A stretch of DNA of 64,000 nucleotides from CAG-882 sp050874385. Its GTDB lineage: Bacteria > Bacillota > Clostridia > Lachnospirales > Lachnospiraceae. The stretch is taken from positions 1 through 64,000 of the forward strand of contig JBNMKO010000008.1 in NCBI GenBank assembly GCA_050874385.1, in the 5' to 3' direction. Numbering within the stretch: position 1 is the stretch's first letter; each line of letters starts with the position of its first letter. The notes beneath the pieces are model-generated. The model was not told where the DNA came from. It searched no databases and saw only the letters and a list, made by a program, of their open reading frames with translations. Shown piece after piece: positions 25,220 through 34,228 of this stretch. The position numbers and the translations under genes are program-made.

Positions 25220-27310
25220 ATGAAGACAAAGAAAATGTCAAATGTGATGCGAGGTGTGTCATCGGTTACAGCCTCCGTACTTGCACTTTCAGTGCTTGGA
25301 AGCACTATTGCAGAGTCTTACAGAAAAAATCTGGATGAACAGCTTGGAACCACCAGTTATGTAACCTCTACAGATACAAGTACGGCGAGATTTGTGAGCG
25401 ATTACAGCACCATCGAGGAGATGGCACAGGCGGCAAAGAATGTTGCCATCAAGGAAGGCGAAGAGGGAACTGTCATAATGAAGAATGACAACAATGTGTT
25501 CCCGTTTGCGCCAACAACGAATGTGGCACTGTTCGGATTGGCAGCCTATGCGCCTTACCCTTACAACAGCGGAGACCTCCGCGCGGGCAATGAGGATGCG
25601 GTAGACCTTGTGCAGGCGCTTAAAGATGCAGGTCTTACAGTGAACAGCACAATGGAGGATATTTACATGAAGAATATCCTCAACCCTCACGATGTTGAAC
25701 AGACAAATCGTTGGACAGGTGCGGTCAGCATTGTGACAGGCTATGACAACATTTACACGACATCGGTCGGAGATATGGAGGATTTTGTAATCAATGAAAT
25801 CACACCTGACAGATTTACCGAGTTAGGTGCACCGGCTGACTGGAAATCTTCCATAGATAAGAGCAACACTATAGCGGTATGTGTGTTCGCACGTCCGGGC
25901 GGAGAGTCAAACACTTATGCACCGGGTTCGGCAGTCGATGCGTCAGGCAAGAGCACAGGAAAAGACCCACTTGAGTTGTCTGATGACGAGCTCGCAGTAA
26001 TCGATGCAGCAAAGGAGACTTGCTCTAAGGTTGTAGTTTTGTTAAATACAGGAAATGCAATGGGAATTGCCGAGATAGCCGAGGGCGGCGCGCATGAGGT
26101 TGACGGTATCGCATATATCGGATGTATCAACGATTACCAGTGCACAGGTATTGTTAATGTTTTGACAGGTAAGGTAAATGCCACAGGTGCTCTCACAGAC
26201 ACTTATGTGGTTGACAACAATTCAATTCCGGCAGTACAGAACTTTGGCGGTGACTACTATGCAGATGCAGATATCGTGGCAGCCAACTCGGAGAACGGAT
26301 TTGACCCACGTTATCCTAAGACTGATATATCAAATGTAAGCAGTGCAGGCTCATTCGGAGGCGGAGATGCAACATACAGTGCCGGACAGTACATTGTCGA
26401 GGCGGAGGGTATCTATGTAGGCTACAAGTATTTTGAGACGAGATATTTTGACTCCATTGTAAACCCATCGTCAAATGCAAATTCATCAAAGGGCGCTACA
26501 CAGGGAAGTACATGGAACTACAGTGACGAGGTAATTTATCCATTCGGACACACTATTTCATATCTCGACTATGAGCAGAATGTAAAGAGTGTTACGGTTG
26601 ACAAGACCTCAGAGGGAAATATAACAGCGGTTATCGAGGTGAAGAACAAGAGCAGTCAGGATGGAAATTTCCTTGCACAGTTGTATGTACAGCAGCCATA
26701 CACAGATTATGACAAGGCTAACAATGTTGAGAAGTCCGCGATTATGTTCCTCAACTCCGCAAAGGTTGAAGTTCCGGCAGGTCAGACAAAGGAAGTGACA
26801 ATCACAGTTCCTACAAAGTATCTTGCAAGCTATGACTACACAAATGCAAAGACATACATATTAGATGACGGCGACTACTATTTCACAGCGGCAGCAGGTT
26901 CACATGAGGCAGTCAACAATGTGCTCGGGGCTATGGGCAAGACCGTTGCGGACGGCATGGATGAGGATGCTGTCGGAACAGCAGTTGTATGGAATGAAAA
27001 TAAATCACTTGACACCACGACATTTGCAGTATCACATGATACAGTTGTAACAAATGTGGCAGATAATGCAGACCTCAACTACTGGACAGGCGAGGACACA
27101 GTTACATATCTTTCAAGACAGGATTGGGATGCGACATATCCAATCAACTACAATGAGGATGTGACAGTAAAGATAGTTGACAGCCCTAAGAAGGACGAGT
27201 GGATTTCGGCACTCCGCGGAATGCAGTACACAATACAGACAGACAATCCAGCCGAGGAGGGCAAGGACAACGGCGTAAGGTTCAGCACAAGTGATATTCA
27301 GTACGAGTAG
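25220..27310 (+). CDS. Domain-permuted GH3 glycosidase, N-terminal part before an in-frame amber codon
   Basis: These 696 codons are followed by TAG at 27308. The N-terminus has one membrane segment (about 10-30), so the enzyme is probably anchored outside. The alpha/beta sandwich comes first (VALFGLAAYAPYPYNSGDL, then ARPGGESNTYAPG and VVVLLNTGNAMG), then the FnIII-like region (EGIYVGYKYFETRYFDS, VIYPFGHTISYLDYE). The catalytic barrel follows only after the stop, in the same frame. This order is the circularly permuted GH3 type known from Butyrivibrio and Ruminococcus beta-glucosidases. Without readthrough the product lacks the barrel and its nucleophile. The start follows GGAGGAG. Confidence 0.8.
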   Translation: MKTKKMSNVMRGVSSVTASVLALSVLGSTIAESYRKNLDEQLGTTSYVTSTDTSTARFVSDYSTIEEMAQAAKNVAIKEGEEGTVIMKNDNNVFPFAPTTNVALFGLAAYAPYPYNSGDLRAGNEDAVDLVQALKDAGLTVNSTMEDIYMKNILNPHDVEQTNRWTGAVSIVTGYDNIYTTSVGDMEDFVINEITPDRFTELGAPADWKSSIDKSNTIAVCVFARPGGESNTYAPGSAVDASGKSTGKDPLELSDDELAVIDAAKETCSKVVVLLNTGNAMGIAEIAEGGAHEVDGIAYIGCINDYQCTGIVNVLTGKVNATGALTDTYVVDNNSIPAVQNFGGDYYADADIVAANSENGFDPRYPKTDISNVSSAGSFGGGDATYSAGQYIVEAEGIYVGYKYFETRYFDSIVNPSSNANSSKGATQGSTWNYSDEVIYPFGHTISYLDYEQNVKSVTVDKTSEGNITAVIEVKNKSSQDGNFLAQLYVQQPYTDYDKANNVEKSAIMFLNSAKVEVPAGQTKEVTITVPTKYLASYDYTNAKTYILDDGDYYFTAAAGSHEAVNNVLGAMGKTVADGMDEDAVGTAVVWNENKSLDTTTFAVSHDTVVTNVADNADLNYWTGEDTVTYLSRQDWDATYPINYNEDVTVKIVDSPKKDEWISALRGMQYTIQTDNPAEEGKDNGVRFSTSDIQYE

Positions 27311-27409
27311 CTTAGCAACATAAATGACCCATACTGGGATAAGCTTGTATCATCAATCACAATCGACGAGGCAGTCGGTGCGGTTATCCACGGCGGAAGC
27401 CAGAGCGAT

Positions 27410-28375
27410 GTGCTCACAAATGTTGACAACCCTGTTGTATTACAGAATGAAGGTGTAAATGGTTTTACAGCTACATATACAGATGAAGCTACTGAAAAGA
27501 CATATCGTTTTAATGTAAGCTCACAGACACTTTTAGGTTCATCCTTTAACCCTGAACTCGCCTACGAGTGGGGACTTGTCGAGGGTAACTCAGGACTTTG
27601 GCTTGAGAGATATGATGTGTGGGGCACAGGTCTTACACTCAGAAGAACACCTTACAACGGACGTAACTATGAGTATATTTCAGAAGACCCAATGCTCACC
27701 AACAGAATTGGCTATGGCATTATCAAGGGCTGCAATGAGAAGGGTATCTTAAACGGTGCAAAGCATATCGGTTTCAATGACCAGGAGCACAACCGTAACG
27801 GAGTTGCCGCATACATGAATGAGCAGAAGATGCGTGAGACAGACCTAAGAGGTTTCCAGGGTGCGCTTGAGGATGCACAGGCTATGGCAGTCATGGTTGC
27901 ATTCAACCGTATCGGTGCGACAAACGCTTCACACCATGTAGGTATGTTAAAGACAATTCTTCGTGATGAGTGGGGCTACACAGGTGTTATTTCAACAGAT
28001 ATGATGAACAACGCATACTACTTCACACCTGAGTCAATGATTATGGCAACAGTCACACAGGTAGCGGATTTCGGCGGAAATGACAATCATATCAACCTCG
28101 GTGACGGCGGTGTCGATGCGACATGGGCTTACATTTCGGAGGCTTCCGTAAAGAATGATGCGACACTTGTAAATCAGGCTCGTGAGAACCTCAAGTATCA
28201 GTTGTATACATTTGCAAACAGCGCTGTAATGAATGTTTCCACAGTGAGAGTTGACACATGGTGGGATAAGGCATTAAAGACAACACGCACAGTGAGCGGT
28301 ATCGCTACAGGAGTGTTCGTGCTCGCATGGCTTGCATTTTCTCTCATGCCTGAAAAGAAGAAAGAGGAGGAATAA
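27410..28375 (+). CDS. Domain-permuted GH3 glycosidase, C-terminal catalytic part
   Basis: This lies in the same reading frame as 25220-27310. The codons from 27311 onward are already GH3-like (LSNINDPYWDKLVSSITIDE). The first possible start here is a GTG at 27410 without a convincing ribosome site. The barrel contains NGRNYEYISEDP, KHIGFNDQE and GVISTDMMNN, with nucleophile Asp at codon 927 of the joined frame. A C-terminal membrane segment (GIATGVFVLAWLAFSL) ends in a Lys/Glu tail. The two parts together make one 1051-codon gene interrupted by a single TAG. It is probably a recent nonsense mutation, readthrough or a sequence error. Coding potential is otherwise intact on both sides. Confidence 0.75.
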   Translation: MLTNVDNPVVLQNEGVNGFTATYTDEATEKTYRFNVSSQTLLGSSFNPELAYEWGLVEGNSGLWLERYDVWGTGLTLRRTPYNGRNYEYISEDPMLTNRIGYGIIKGCNEKGILNGAKHIGFNDQEHNRNGVAAYMNEQKMRETDLRGFQGALEDAQAMAVMVAFNRIGATNASHHVGMLKTILRDEWGYTGVISTDMMNNAYYFTPESMIMATVTQVADFGGNDNHINLGDGGVDATWAYISEASVKNDATLVNQARENLKYQLYTFANSAVMNVSTVRVDTWWDKALKTTRTVSGIATGVFVLAWLAFSLMPEKKKEEE

Positions 28376-28378
28376 AAG

Positions 28379-28867
28379 ATGAATTTTATGAAAAAACAGA
28401 CCGTAGGAAGCTGTATCACATTTATCGCTTTTGTTCTGTCGATAGTTGCAATTATAGTGTATTCTGTAAATGTAAACAGCGTTGGATATTTTCAGAATGC
28501 CACAGTGCCTGAAGCAGTTATGTACAATGTGATTGGAATTATTGTTCTGGCTGTAGTTTTGGTATTGTCACAGATTTCACTTACCGGAATGGCTGATAAG
28601 CTTTTGAGTATAGTGTCAGATGCTTTGAGAATAGGTACACCTGTATTTTTCATAGCAGCGCTTATGAAGCTTGTTGCAAGCAGAGTAGAAGGATTTGCAT
28701 TTATCTACTTCTCTAATGAGGAAGTTCTCCACGAGGTTCAGACCGCAGAGAACATGTCATCCGCGCACGGCACAATCGCCAACATAGTGCTGCTCGGTGT
28801 GACAGCGGTCGTTGCAATGATAGCCGCATTCTTCAGCATCAAGAAGGCACAGAAGATACAGAAATAA
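28379..28867 (+). CDS. Small integral membrane protein, four predicted helices
   Basis: This 162-residue protein has hydrophobic segments at about 10-30, 45-65, 82-103 and 132-153. It begins 3 bases after the permuted GH3 stop, with GAGGAGG inside the GH3 end. The tight spacing suggests a partner of the membrane-anchored GH3 enzyme, for example in anchoring or product uptake, but no family is recognised. Confidence 0.7.
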   Translation: MNFMKKQTVGSCITFIAFVLSIVAIIVYSVNVNSVGYFQNATVPEAVMYNVIGIIVLAVVLVLSQISLTGMADKLLSIVSDALRIGTPVFFIAALMKLVASRVEGFAFIYFSNEEVLHEVQTAENMSSAHGTIANIVLLGVTAVVAMIAAFFSIKKAQKIQK

Positions 28868-28873
28868 AATGAT

Positions 28874-28903
28874 TTCCTCCCGGGGTTAAGAGCTTCGGGG
28901 GGA
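28874..28903 (+). terminator. Weak hairpin after the GH3/membrane protein operon
   Basis: The arms ttcctcccgg and tcggggggaa pair over 10 bp around a 10-base loop. The tail is AT-rich rather than a T run, so termination may be partial. Confidence 0.4.
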
Positions 28904-28954
28904 ATATTAAATTAAAAAATATTTTATAGCCCAGAGCGGAAGGAATGAATATAG

Positions 28955-31456
28955 ATGAAAAAAATAGACTTTAATGAAAACTGGTATTACAGACATCTTG
29001 ATGTGAATGAAGAGGGAAAGAAGGTAACGCTGCCGCATGATGCAATGTGCCATGAGGTGCGCTCAATGGAAAGCAAAGGTCGTCATAATATCGGCTGGTT
29101 TGAGGGCTGTGATTATGTCTATTGGAAGACCTTTGACGCTCCGGAGAATTATAAGGATTGCAAAATTGTATTGGAATTTGAGGGCGTGTATCACAACGCC
29201 GAGGTGTATGTAAATGGAGAGAAGGCGGCATACAGACCTTACGGATATACTAACTTCTATGTTGATATCTCAGAATTTTTAAAGTACGGCGCAGAAAATG
29301 AAATCCGTGTCATTGCCCGCAACTCCGACCAGCCTAACAGCCGTTGGTACACGGGTTCGGGTATCTACAGACCAGTGTGGATGTATGTTGGAAAAGAAAA
29401 TTTTGTGGATATCAACGGCGTAAAGATAAGAACACTTGACTACGACAAAAAAAGTGACACGGCTGAGATTGGAATTAAGATTAACGCTGTCGGCACGGCA
29501 CAGATAGAACTGTCAATTGAAGACCCTAACGGAAATCAGGTGTACAGCGGCAAGATGATTTATAATGGTGCGGCGGAAAATGAGACAAAAAATAGTGAGG
29601 AAAATTCACAGAATAAAGATGGCGGTGATAAGCTTACAGAGAAAAAGGCTTCATCAGAGAACAGTTCACATGTCAGAACACGCAAGATAAAATTAAAAAA
29701 TCCGGCACTGTGGAGCGTTGAGACACCGCGGCTCTACACCTGTATTGTGCGCTGTGGCGAGGATGAGGTCAGAGAGCACTTCGGAGTTAGGACACTCACA
29801 TGGACGGCGGACAACGGAATTGCCATAAACGGTGAGCATGTGATATTAAAGGGTGCATGTATACACCACGACAACGGTGTGCTAGGTGCATGTGCTTTTC
29901 CGGAGGCGGAGGAGAGAAAGATAAAAATCTTAAAGGACACGGGTTACAATGCCGTGCGCTGTGCCCACAATCCATGTTCAAAGGCTCTTTTGGACGCGTG
30001 TGACAGACTTGGAATGTTGGTGATGGATGAGTACACGGATATGTGGTACATCCACAAGAACCAGTATGACTACGCTTCATATATGAAGGACTGGTGGAGA
30101 CAGGATTTGAAGGACATGGTTGAGAAGGATTACAATCATCCGTGCGTGATTATGTACTCGACGGGCAATGAGGTCGCCGAGACGGGTCAGAGGGAAGGAA
30201 TAAAGCTTACCGGACAGATGACAAGGTATCTCCACAAGCTTGACAGGACAAGACCTGTGAGCTGTGGAATAAATATATTTTTCAATCTGCTGTACTCGAT
30301 GGGCTTTGGAGTTTACAGCGATGAGAAAGCGCAAAAAGATGCAAAACAGTCGGCATCGGGAAATACAAAGAAGAAAAAGACAGTCGGAAGCGAGTTTTAC
30401 AACACGCTCGCGGGACTTTTTGGCGATAAGACCATGAAGATGGGTGCGACTTTACACGCGTGTGATGTAAAGACAAGGGATGCCTATGCAAATATGGATA
30501 TCGCGGGATATAATTACGGTATTTTAAGATACAAGCACGATTTGAAGAAATATCCTAACAGACTTATCCTCGGAAGTGAGACTTTCTGCAAGGATGCGTA
30601 CACCTTCTATGAGCTTGCAAAGCGCGAGAAGAGGATTGTGGGAGATTTTGTCTGGGCGGGTATGGATTATATAGGTGAAGCCGGAATAGGAGCCTGGGAG
30701 TACGAGGACTACGCTCCGGCGGACGGAATGGACTGCGGATGGCTCACGGCTGGAAGTGGTCGAATAAATATCCTCGGTTTTGCAAACGGGGAGGCCGCAT
30801 ACACGAAGGTTGCTCTTGAGAAGGAGCAGGGCCCGTTTATAGCCGTAAAGCCTGTATATCAGCGCGGCAAGCACTCGCCGTCGGCGTGGAAGATGACCGA
30901 CGCGATGGAGAGCTGGAGCTGGCGCGGCTGTGAGGGAATGACTGCGGTTGTCGAGGTGTATGCGAGGGCAGCGGAGGTTGAACTTTTCTTAAACGGAAAG
31001 AGTGTGGGAAGAAAGGTTTTGAAGGACTGCTGCAATACAAGTTTTAAGGTTCCTTATGAGAATGGAAAACTCACCGCGGTTTCATACGATGCGCGCGGTG
31101 CAAAAATCGGAAGCTGTACGCTAAAGACAGCGTCGGTAAAGACGGTTCTCACAATGAAGCCGGAGAAGGACTTCTTAAATAAGAATGAGCTTGGATTTAT
31201 CAGGCTTTCATACACGGATGAAGCCGGAATACTAAAGCCTATGGAGAAGCACCACATAGCAATCAAGGTGGAGAATGGAAAGCTTGAGGGCTTTGGAAAT
31301 GCGTGCCCGTACAACGAGGGCGGATATTGGAAAAATACCACAAAAACCTACTACGGCGAGGCTTTGGCGGTTGTAAGGGCAGGAGACAGTGGCAGTGTAA
31401 AGGTGACAATAAAGGACGAGACAGGGGAACATTGTGTAGAAATTCCTGTTAAATAG
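28955..31456 (+). CDS. Glycoside hydrolase family 2 enzyme (beta-galactosidase/beta-glucuronidase type)
   Basis: This 833-residue cytoplasmic protein (no signal peptide) has the GH2 order: jelly-roll sugar-binding domain, immunoglobulin-like domain with an Asn/Glu/Lys-rich insert near 205-245, TIM barrel, and C-terminal beta domains. The acid/base is Glu406 in MYSTGNEV and the nucleophile is Glu542 in LILGSETF. The barrel entry carries GACIHHDNG. An insert near 455-480 (KQSASGNTKKKKTVGS) is unusual. Its position between GH3 and GH78 genes suggests removal of beta-linked galactose or a related sugar from a rhamnose-containing glycoside. Confidence 0.87.
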   Translation: MKKIDFNENWYYRHLDVNEEGKKVTLPHDAMCHEVRSMESKGRHNIGWFEGCDYVYWKTFDAPENYKDCKIVLEFEGVYHNAEVYVNGEKAAYRPYGYTNFYVDISEFLKYGAENEIRVIARNSDQPNSRWYTGSGIYRPVWMYVGKENFVDINGVKIRTLDYDKKSDTAEIGIKINAVGTAQIELSIEDPNGNQVYSGKMIYNGAAENETKNSEENSQNKDGGDKLTEKKASSENSSHVRTRKIKLKNPALWSVETPRLYTCIVRCGEDEVREHFGVRTLTWTADNGIAINGEHVILKGACIHHDNGVLGACAFPEAEERKIKILKDTGYNAVRCAHNPCSKALLDACDRLGMLVMDEYTDMWYIHKNQYDYASYMKDWWRQDLKDMVEKDYNHPCVIMYSTGNEVAETGQREGIKLTGQMTRYLHKLDRTRPVSCGINIFFNLLYSMGFGVYSDEKAQKDAKQSASGNTKKKKTVGSEFYNTLAGLFGDKTMKMGATLHACDVKTRDAYANMDIAGYNYGILRYKHDLKKYPNRLILGSETFCKDAYTFYELAKREKRIVGDFVWAGMDYIGEAGIGAWEYEDYAPADGMDCGWLTAGSGRINILGFANGEAAYTKVALEKEQGPFIAVKPVYQRGKHSPSAWKMTDAMESWSWRGCEGMTAVVEVYARAAEVELFLNGKSVGRKVLKDCCNTSFKVPYENGKLTAVSYDARGAKIGSCTLKTASVKTVLTMKPEKDFLNKNELGFIRLSYTDEAGILKPMEKHHIAIKVENGKLEGFGNACPYNEGGYWKNTTKTYYGEALAVVRAGDSGSVKVTIKDETGEHCVEIPVK

Positions 31457-31559
31457 TGCAAGGCTGTTGAAGAAAAATTTCCTGATGGATAATTTTTTTA
31501 AAAGCTGACAGATATAAACAGATGACGTGTTTTAAGATAGATGGCAAAGGAGAGAGCGG

Positions 31560-34109
31560 ATGTTAGAGGTCAGAAGATTTACATGTGAAAATATGGCAGC
31601 AGGCTGTGTCACGGACAAGAAATCTCCTTCATTTTCATTTTCGATAGACAGCGACAGGCAGGGGGCAAGCCTTAAAAAGGCAATTATCTGCGTTGGCGAC
31701 TGGGAAAAAACGACAAAGGAGCAGATTGCGGTTGAGTATGATGGCAAGCCGCTAAAGCCGCACAGCACCTACACGGCAAAGCTTACGGTGTGGGACGATG
31801 CGGGGGAGAGCGCGCAGGCACAGCTTACTTTTGAGATGGGAAAAATGAACGAGCCTTGGGCTGCAAAGTGGATTACCGACGGGGATTATCATTTTACGGA
31901 GAAGAAAGTGTCGCCGGTTCCAATGACATTCAGGAAGAGGTTTGGCACTGAAAAGAAGATAAAGTCCGCGAGAATATACGCTACGGCGATGGGCATATAT
32001 GAGCTTATTTTAAATGGCAGCAAGGTCGGTGATGAGTTTTTTGCGCCGGGCTTTACCTCCTACAAATCAAGGCTTCAATACCAGACCTACGATGTCACGG
32101 ACAGTCTTAAAAATGACAATGAGCTTATTGTGACCGTAGGCGGAGGCTGGGCTGTAGGTTCGTTTGTGTTTACAAGAAAGAACCGCATAACGGCGGACAG
32201 ACAGGCGTTGCTTCTTGAACTCAGACTTGAGTACGAGGATGGCACAACTAAGGTTATAGGAACTGATGCAGACTGGGACGTTACGATGCGGGGAAATTAC
32301 AGAGCCGCGGATATATACGACGGCGAGACTTTTGATGCGTCCATACATTTGAATGACATAGATTATCACAAAGCAACGGTGGAGAAGCTTCGTGTGCAGC
32401 CGAGAATATTTGCGGCGACAGGTGCTCCGGTGCGCGCGCATGAGAGAATGGTTCCGATAGATTGCAGGAACACCAAAGAGGGAATTGTGTACGATTTTGG
32501 GCAGAATTTTGCGGGCGTTGTTGAGCTTAAAATAAGAGGAAAAAAAGGGCAGAAAGTCACAGTGTGCCACGCGGAAATTTTAAAGCCGGATGGCACACTA
32601 AACACGGCATTTTTGAGAACCGCGAAAGCCACAGCGGTTTATATATGTGATGACGGTGAGCAGACATACATGCCAAGGCTCACATACATGGGTTTTAGAT
32701 ATATCTGCATAGACGGAATTGATGAAAAGAATGTGCAGGTGGCGGCGTATGCGCTGTATTCGGATATGGAGCGCGTCGGGAGTTTTTCGTGCTCGTCCGA
32801 TAAGCTCAACCGCTTGCAGGAAAATATTCTGTGGAGTGCAAAGTCAAACCTTATGGACATTCCTACCGACTGTCCGCAGCGCGATGAGCGCATGGGCTGG
32901 ACGGGGGATATCGCGGTGTTCGCTCCTACAGCTTGTTATAATTTTAACATGAGCAGATTTTTTGAAAAATGGCTCGCAGATATGAGGGCGGAACAGCTAA
33001 AAACGGGCGGTATTCCGAACACCGTTCCGGCTCAGGGTTACGGTTTTCCGGCGACGATGCCTACGATGGCCATTGAGTTCTGGGGCGATGCCTGTATAAT
33101 GGTTCCGTGGGCGGAGTATCAGGCAAAAGGTGACAAAAAGGTGTTAAAAAGCTGTTACGCCATGATGAAAAAGTATGTCGATGCGTGCCGTTTTTGGGCA
33201 GGGCTGTTGAGCTTTGGAAAGCACAGATATCTGTGGAATACGCCGTCCGTGCTGCATTTTGGCGACTGGGTAGCTCCCGATGTACCGCAGATGGCGCAGT
33301 GGCAGAAGAGAAGCAAATGGACAGCCACGGCAAGCCTCAAAAACACAAGCGGACTTTTGGCGGATATAGCGGCAATCCTCGGAAAGAGTGAGGATGAGAA
33401 AACTTATAGAAACGTTAGCGAAAAAGCCGCCAAGGCGTACCGCGATATCCTGACGGATGGCAATGGAAAGCTCAACGAGGAGTTCCAGACGGCGTATGTA
33501 TTGCCGTTATATTTTGGCATTTTTGGCGGAAAGGAAAAGGAGAGTGCGGTTGACAATCTTGTAAAGCTTGTGCAAAAGAACAATTACTGCATAGGCACAG
33601 GTTTTCCGGGAACGCCTTACATTCTCTTTGCGCTTGCCGACAACGGCAGGGCGGATGTGGCATACAAGATGCTTTTCAATGAGAAATGTCCGTCATGGCT
33701 TTACGAGGTAAAGCAGGGCGCAACCACTATATGGGAGCGCTGGGACGGGCTTGACGAGAACGGAGAGTGTCCTATCGGCGACGACGGAACTGACATGATG
33801 ATTTCCTATAACCACTATGCAAGCGGCGCTGTCGGAGATTTCATGTACCGAAGAATTGCGGGGATTGAGATGACCGAGCCGGGTTACAGACGCTTTAAAA
33901 TTAAGCCTGTTATGAACGAACAGTTAAGCTTTGCGAAGGGAAGCGTTGAGACTCCTTACGGTGAAATTATCTCCGACTGGAAGATGGAAAACGGCAGATT
34001 TACAATAAATGTGCATGTTCCGGTTGGAACGGAGTGCAGCCTTGAGATGCCGGATGGGAGTGTGGAACGGCTGACAAGCGGAAGCTACTCTAGAAAAATT
34101 ACAGTGTGA
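31560..34109 (+). CDS. Glycoside hydrolase family 78 alpha-L-rhamnosidase
   Basis: This 849-residue protein has an N-terminal immunoglobulin/jelly-roll part (AKWITDGDYHF, YELILNGSKVGDEFFAPGFT), then the alpha6/alpha6 barrel with the signature DCPQRDERMGWTGD, whose acidic residues include the general acid. The C-terminal beta-sandwich ends near ETPYGEIISDWK. There is no signal peptide. It would release L-rhamnose from plant glycosides or similar imported substrates. ATG at 31560 has only a moderate ribosome site (GGAGAGAG). A hairpin terminator follows. Confidence 0.9.
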   Translation: MLEVRRFTCENMAAGCVTDKKSPSFSFSIDSDRQGASLKKAIICVGDWEKTTKEQIAVEYDGKPLKPHSTYTAKLTVWDDAGESAQAQLTFEMGKMNEPWAAKWITDGDYHFTEKKVSPVPMTFRKRFGTEKKIKSARIYATAMGIYELILNGSKVGDEFFAPGFTSYKSRLQYQTYDVTDSLKNDNELIVTVGGGWAVGSFVFTRKNRITADRQALLLELRLEYEDGTTKVIGTDADWDVTMRGNYRAADIYDGETFDASIHLNDIDYHKATVEKLRVQPRIFAATGAPVRAHERMVPIDCRNTKEGIVYDFGQNFAGVVELKIRGKKGQKVTVCHAEILKPDGTLNTAFLRTAKATAVYICDDGEQTYMPRLTYMGFRYICIDGIDEKNVQVAAYALYSDMERVGSFSCSSDKLNRLQENILWSAKSNLMDIPTDCPQRDERMGWTGDIAVFAPTACYNFNMSRFFEKWLADMRAEQLKTGGIPNTVPAQGYGFPATMPTMAIEFWGDACIMVPWAEYQAKGDKKVLKSCYAMMKKYVDACRFWAGLLSFGKHRYLWNTPSVLHFGDWVAPDVPQMAQWQKRSKWTATASLKNTSGLLADIAAILGKSEDEKTYRNVSEKAAKAYRDILTDGNGKLNEEFQTAYVLPLYFGIFGGKEKESAVDNLVKLVQKNNYCIGTGFPGTPYILFALADNGRADVAYKMLFNEKCPSWLYEVKQGATTIWERWDGLDENGECPIGDDGTDMMISYNHYASGAVGDFMYRRIAGIEMTEPGYRRFKIKPVMNEQLSFAKGSVETPYGEIISDWKMENGRFTINVHVPVGTECSLEMPDGSVERLTSGSYSRKITV

Positions 34110-34111
34110 AA

Positions 34112-34152
34112 AATACATCTAAGACAGAAAAAGCTGCTGTTTAAGATGTATT
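34112..34152 (+). terminator. Hairpin terminator after the GH78 gene
   Basis: The arms aatacatct and agatgtatt, with an inner acag/ctgt pairing, lie immediately after the GH78 stop. A shortened copy of this hairpin and the following leader sequence occurs at 39940-40015. Confidence 0.6.
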
Positions 34153-34228
34153 AGGATTTCACAATAGTTCTGCTATGTTGAACTATTACGATTAGAGTCA
34201 CTGCAAAGCAGTGGCATGGAGGATTAGT

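Noticed and set aside
27308..27310. Pyrrolysine or other programmed amber recoding in the permuted GH3
   Set aside because: No pyl genes or stimulating structure are visible in the window and the position is not catalytic. A mutation or sequence error is simpler, though not excluded.
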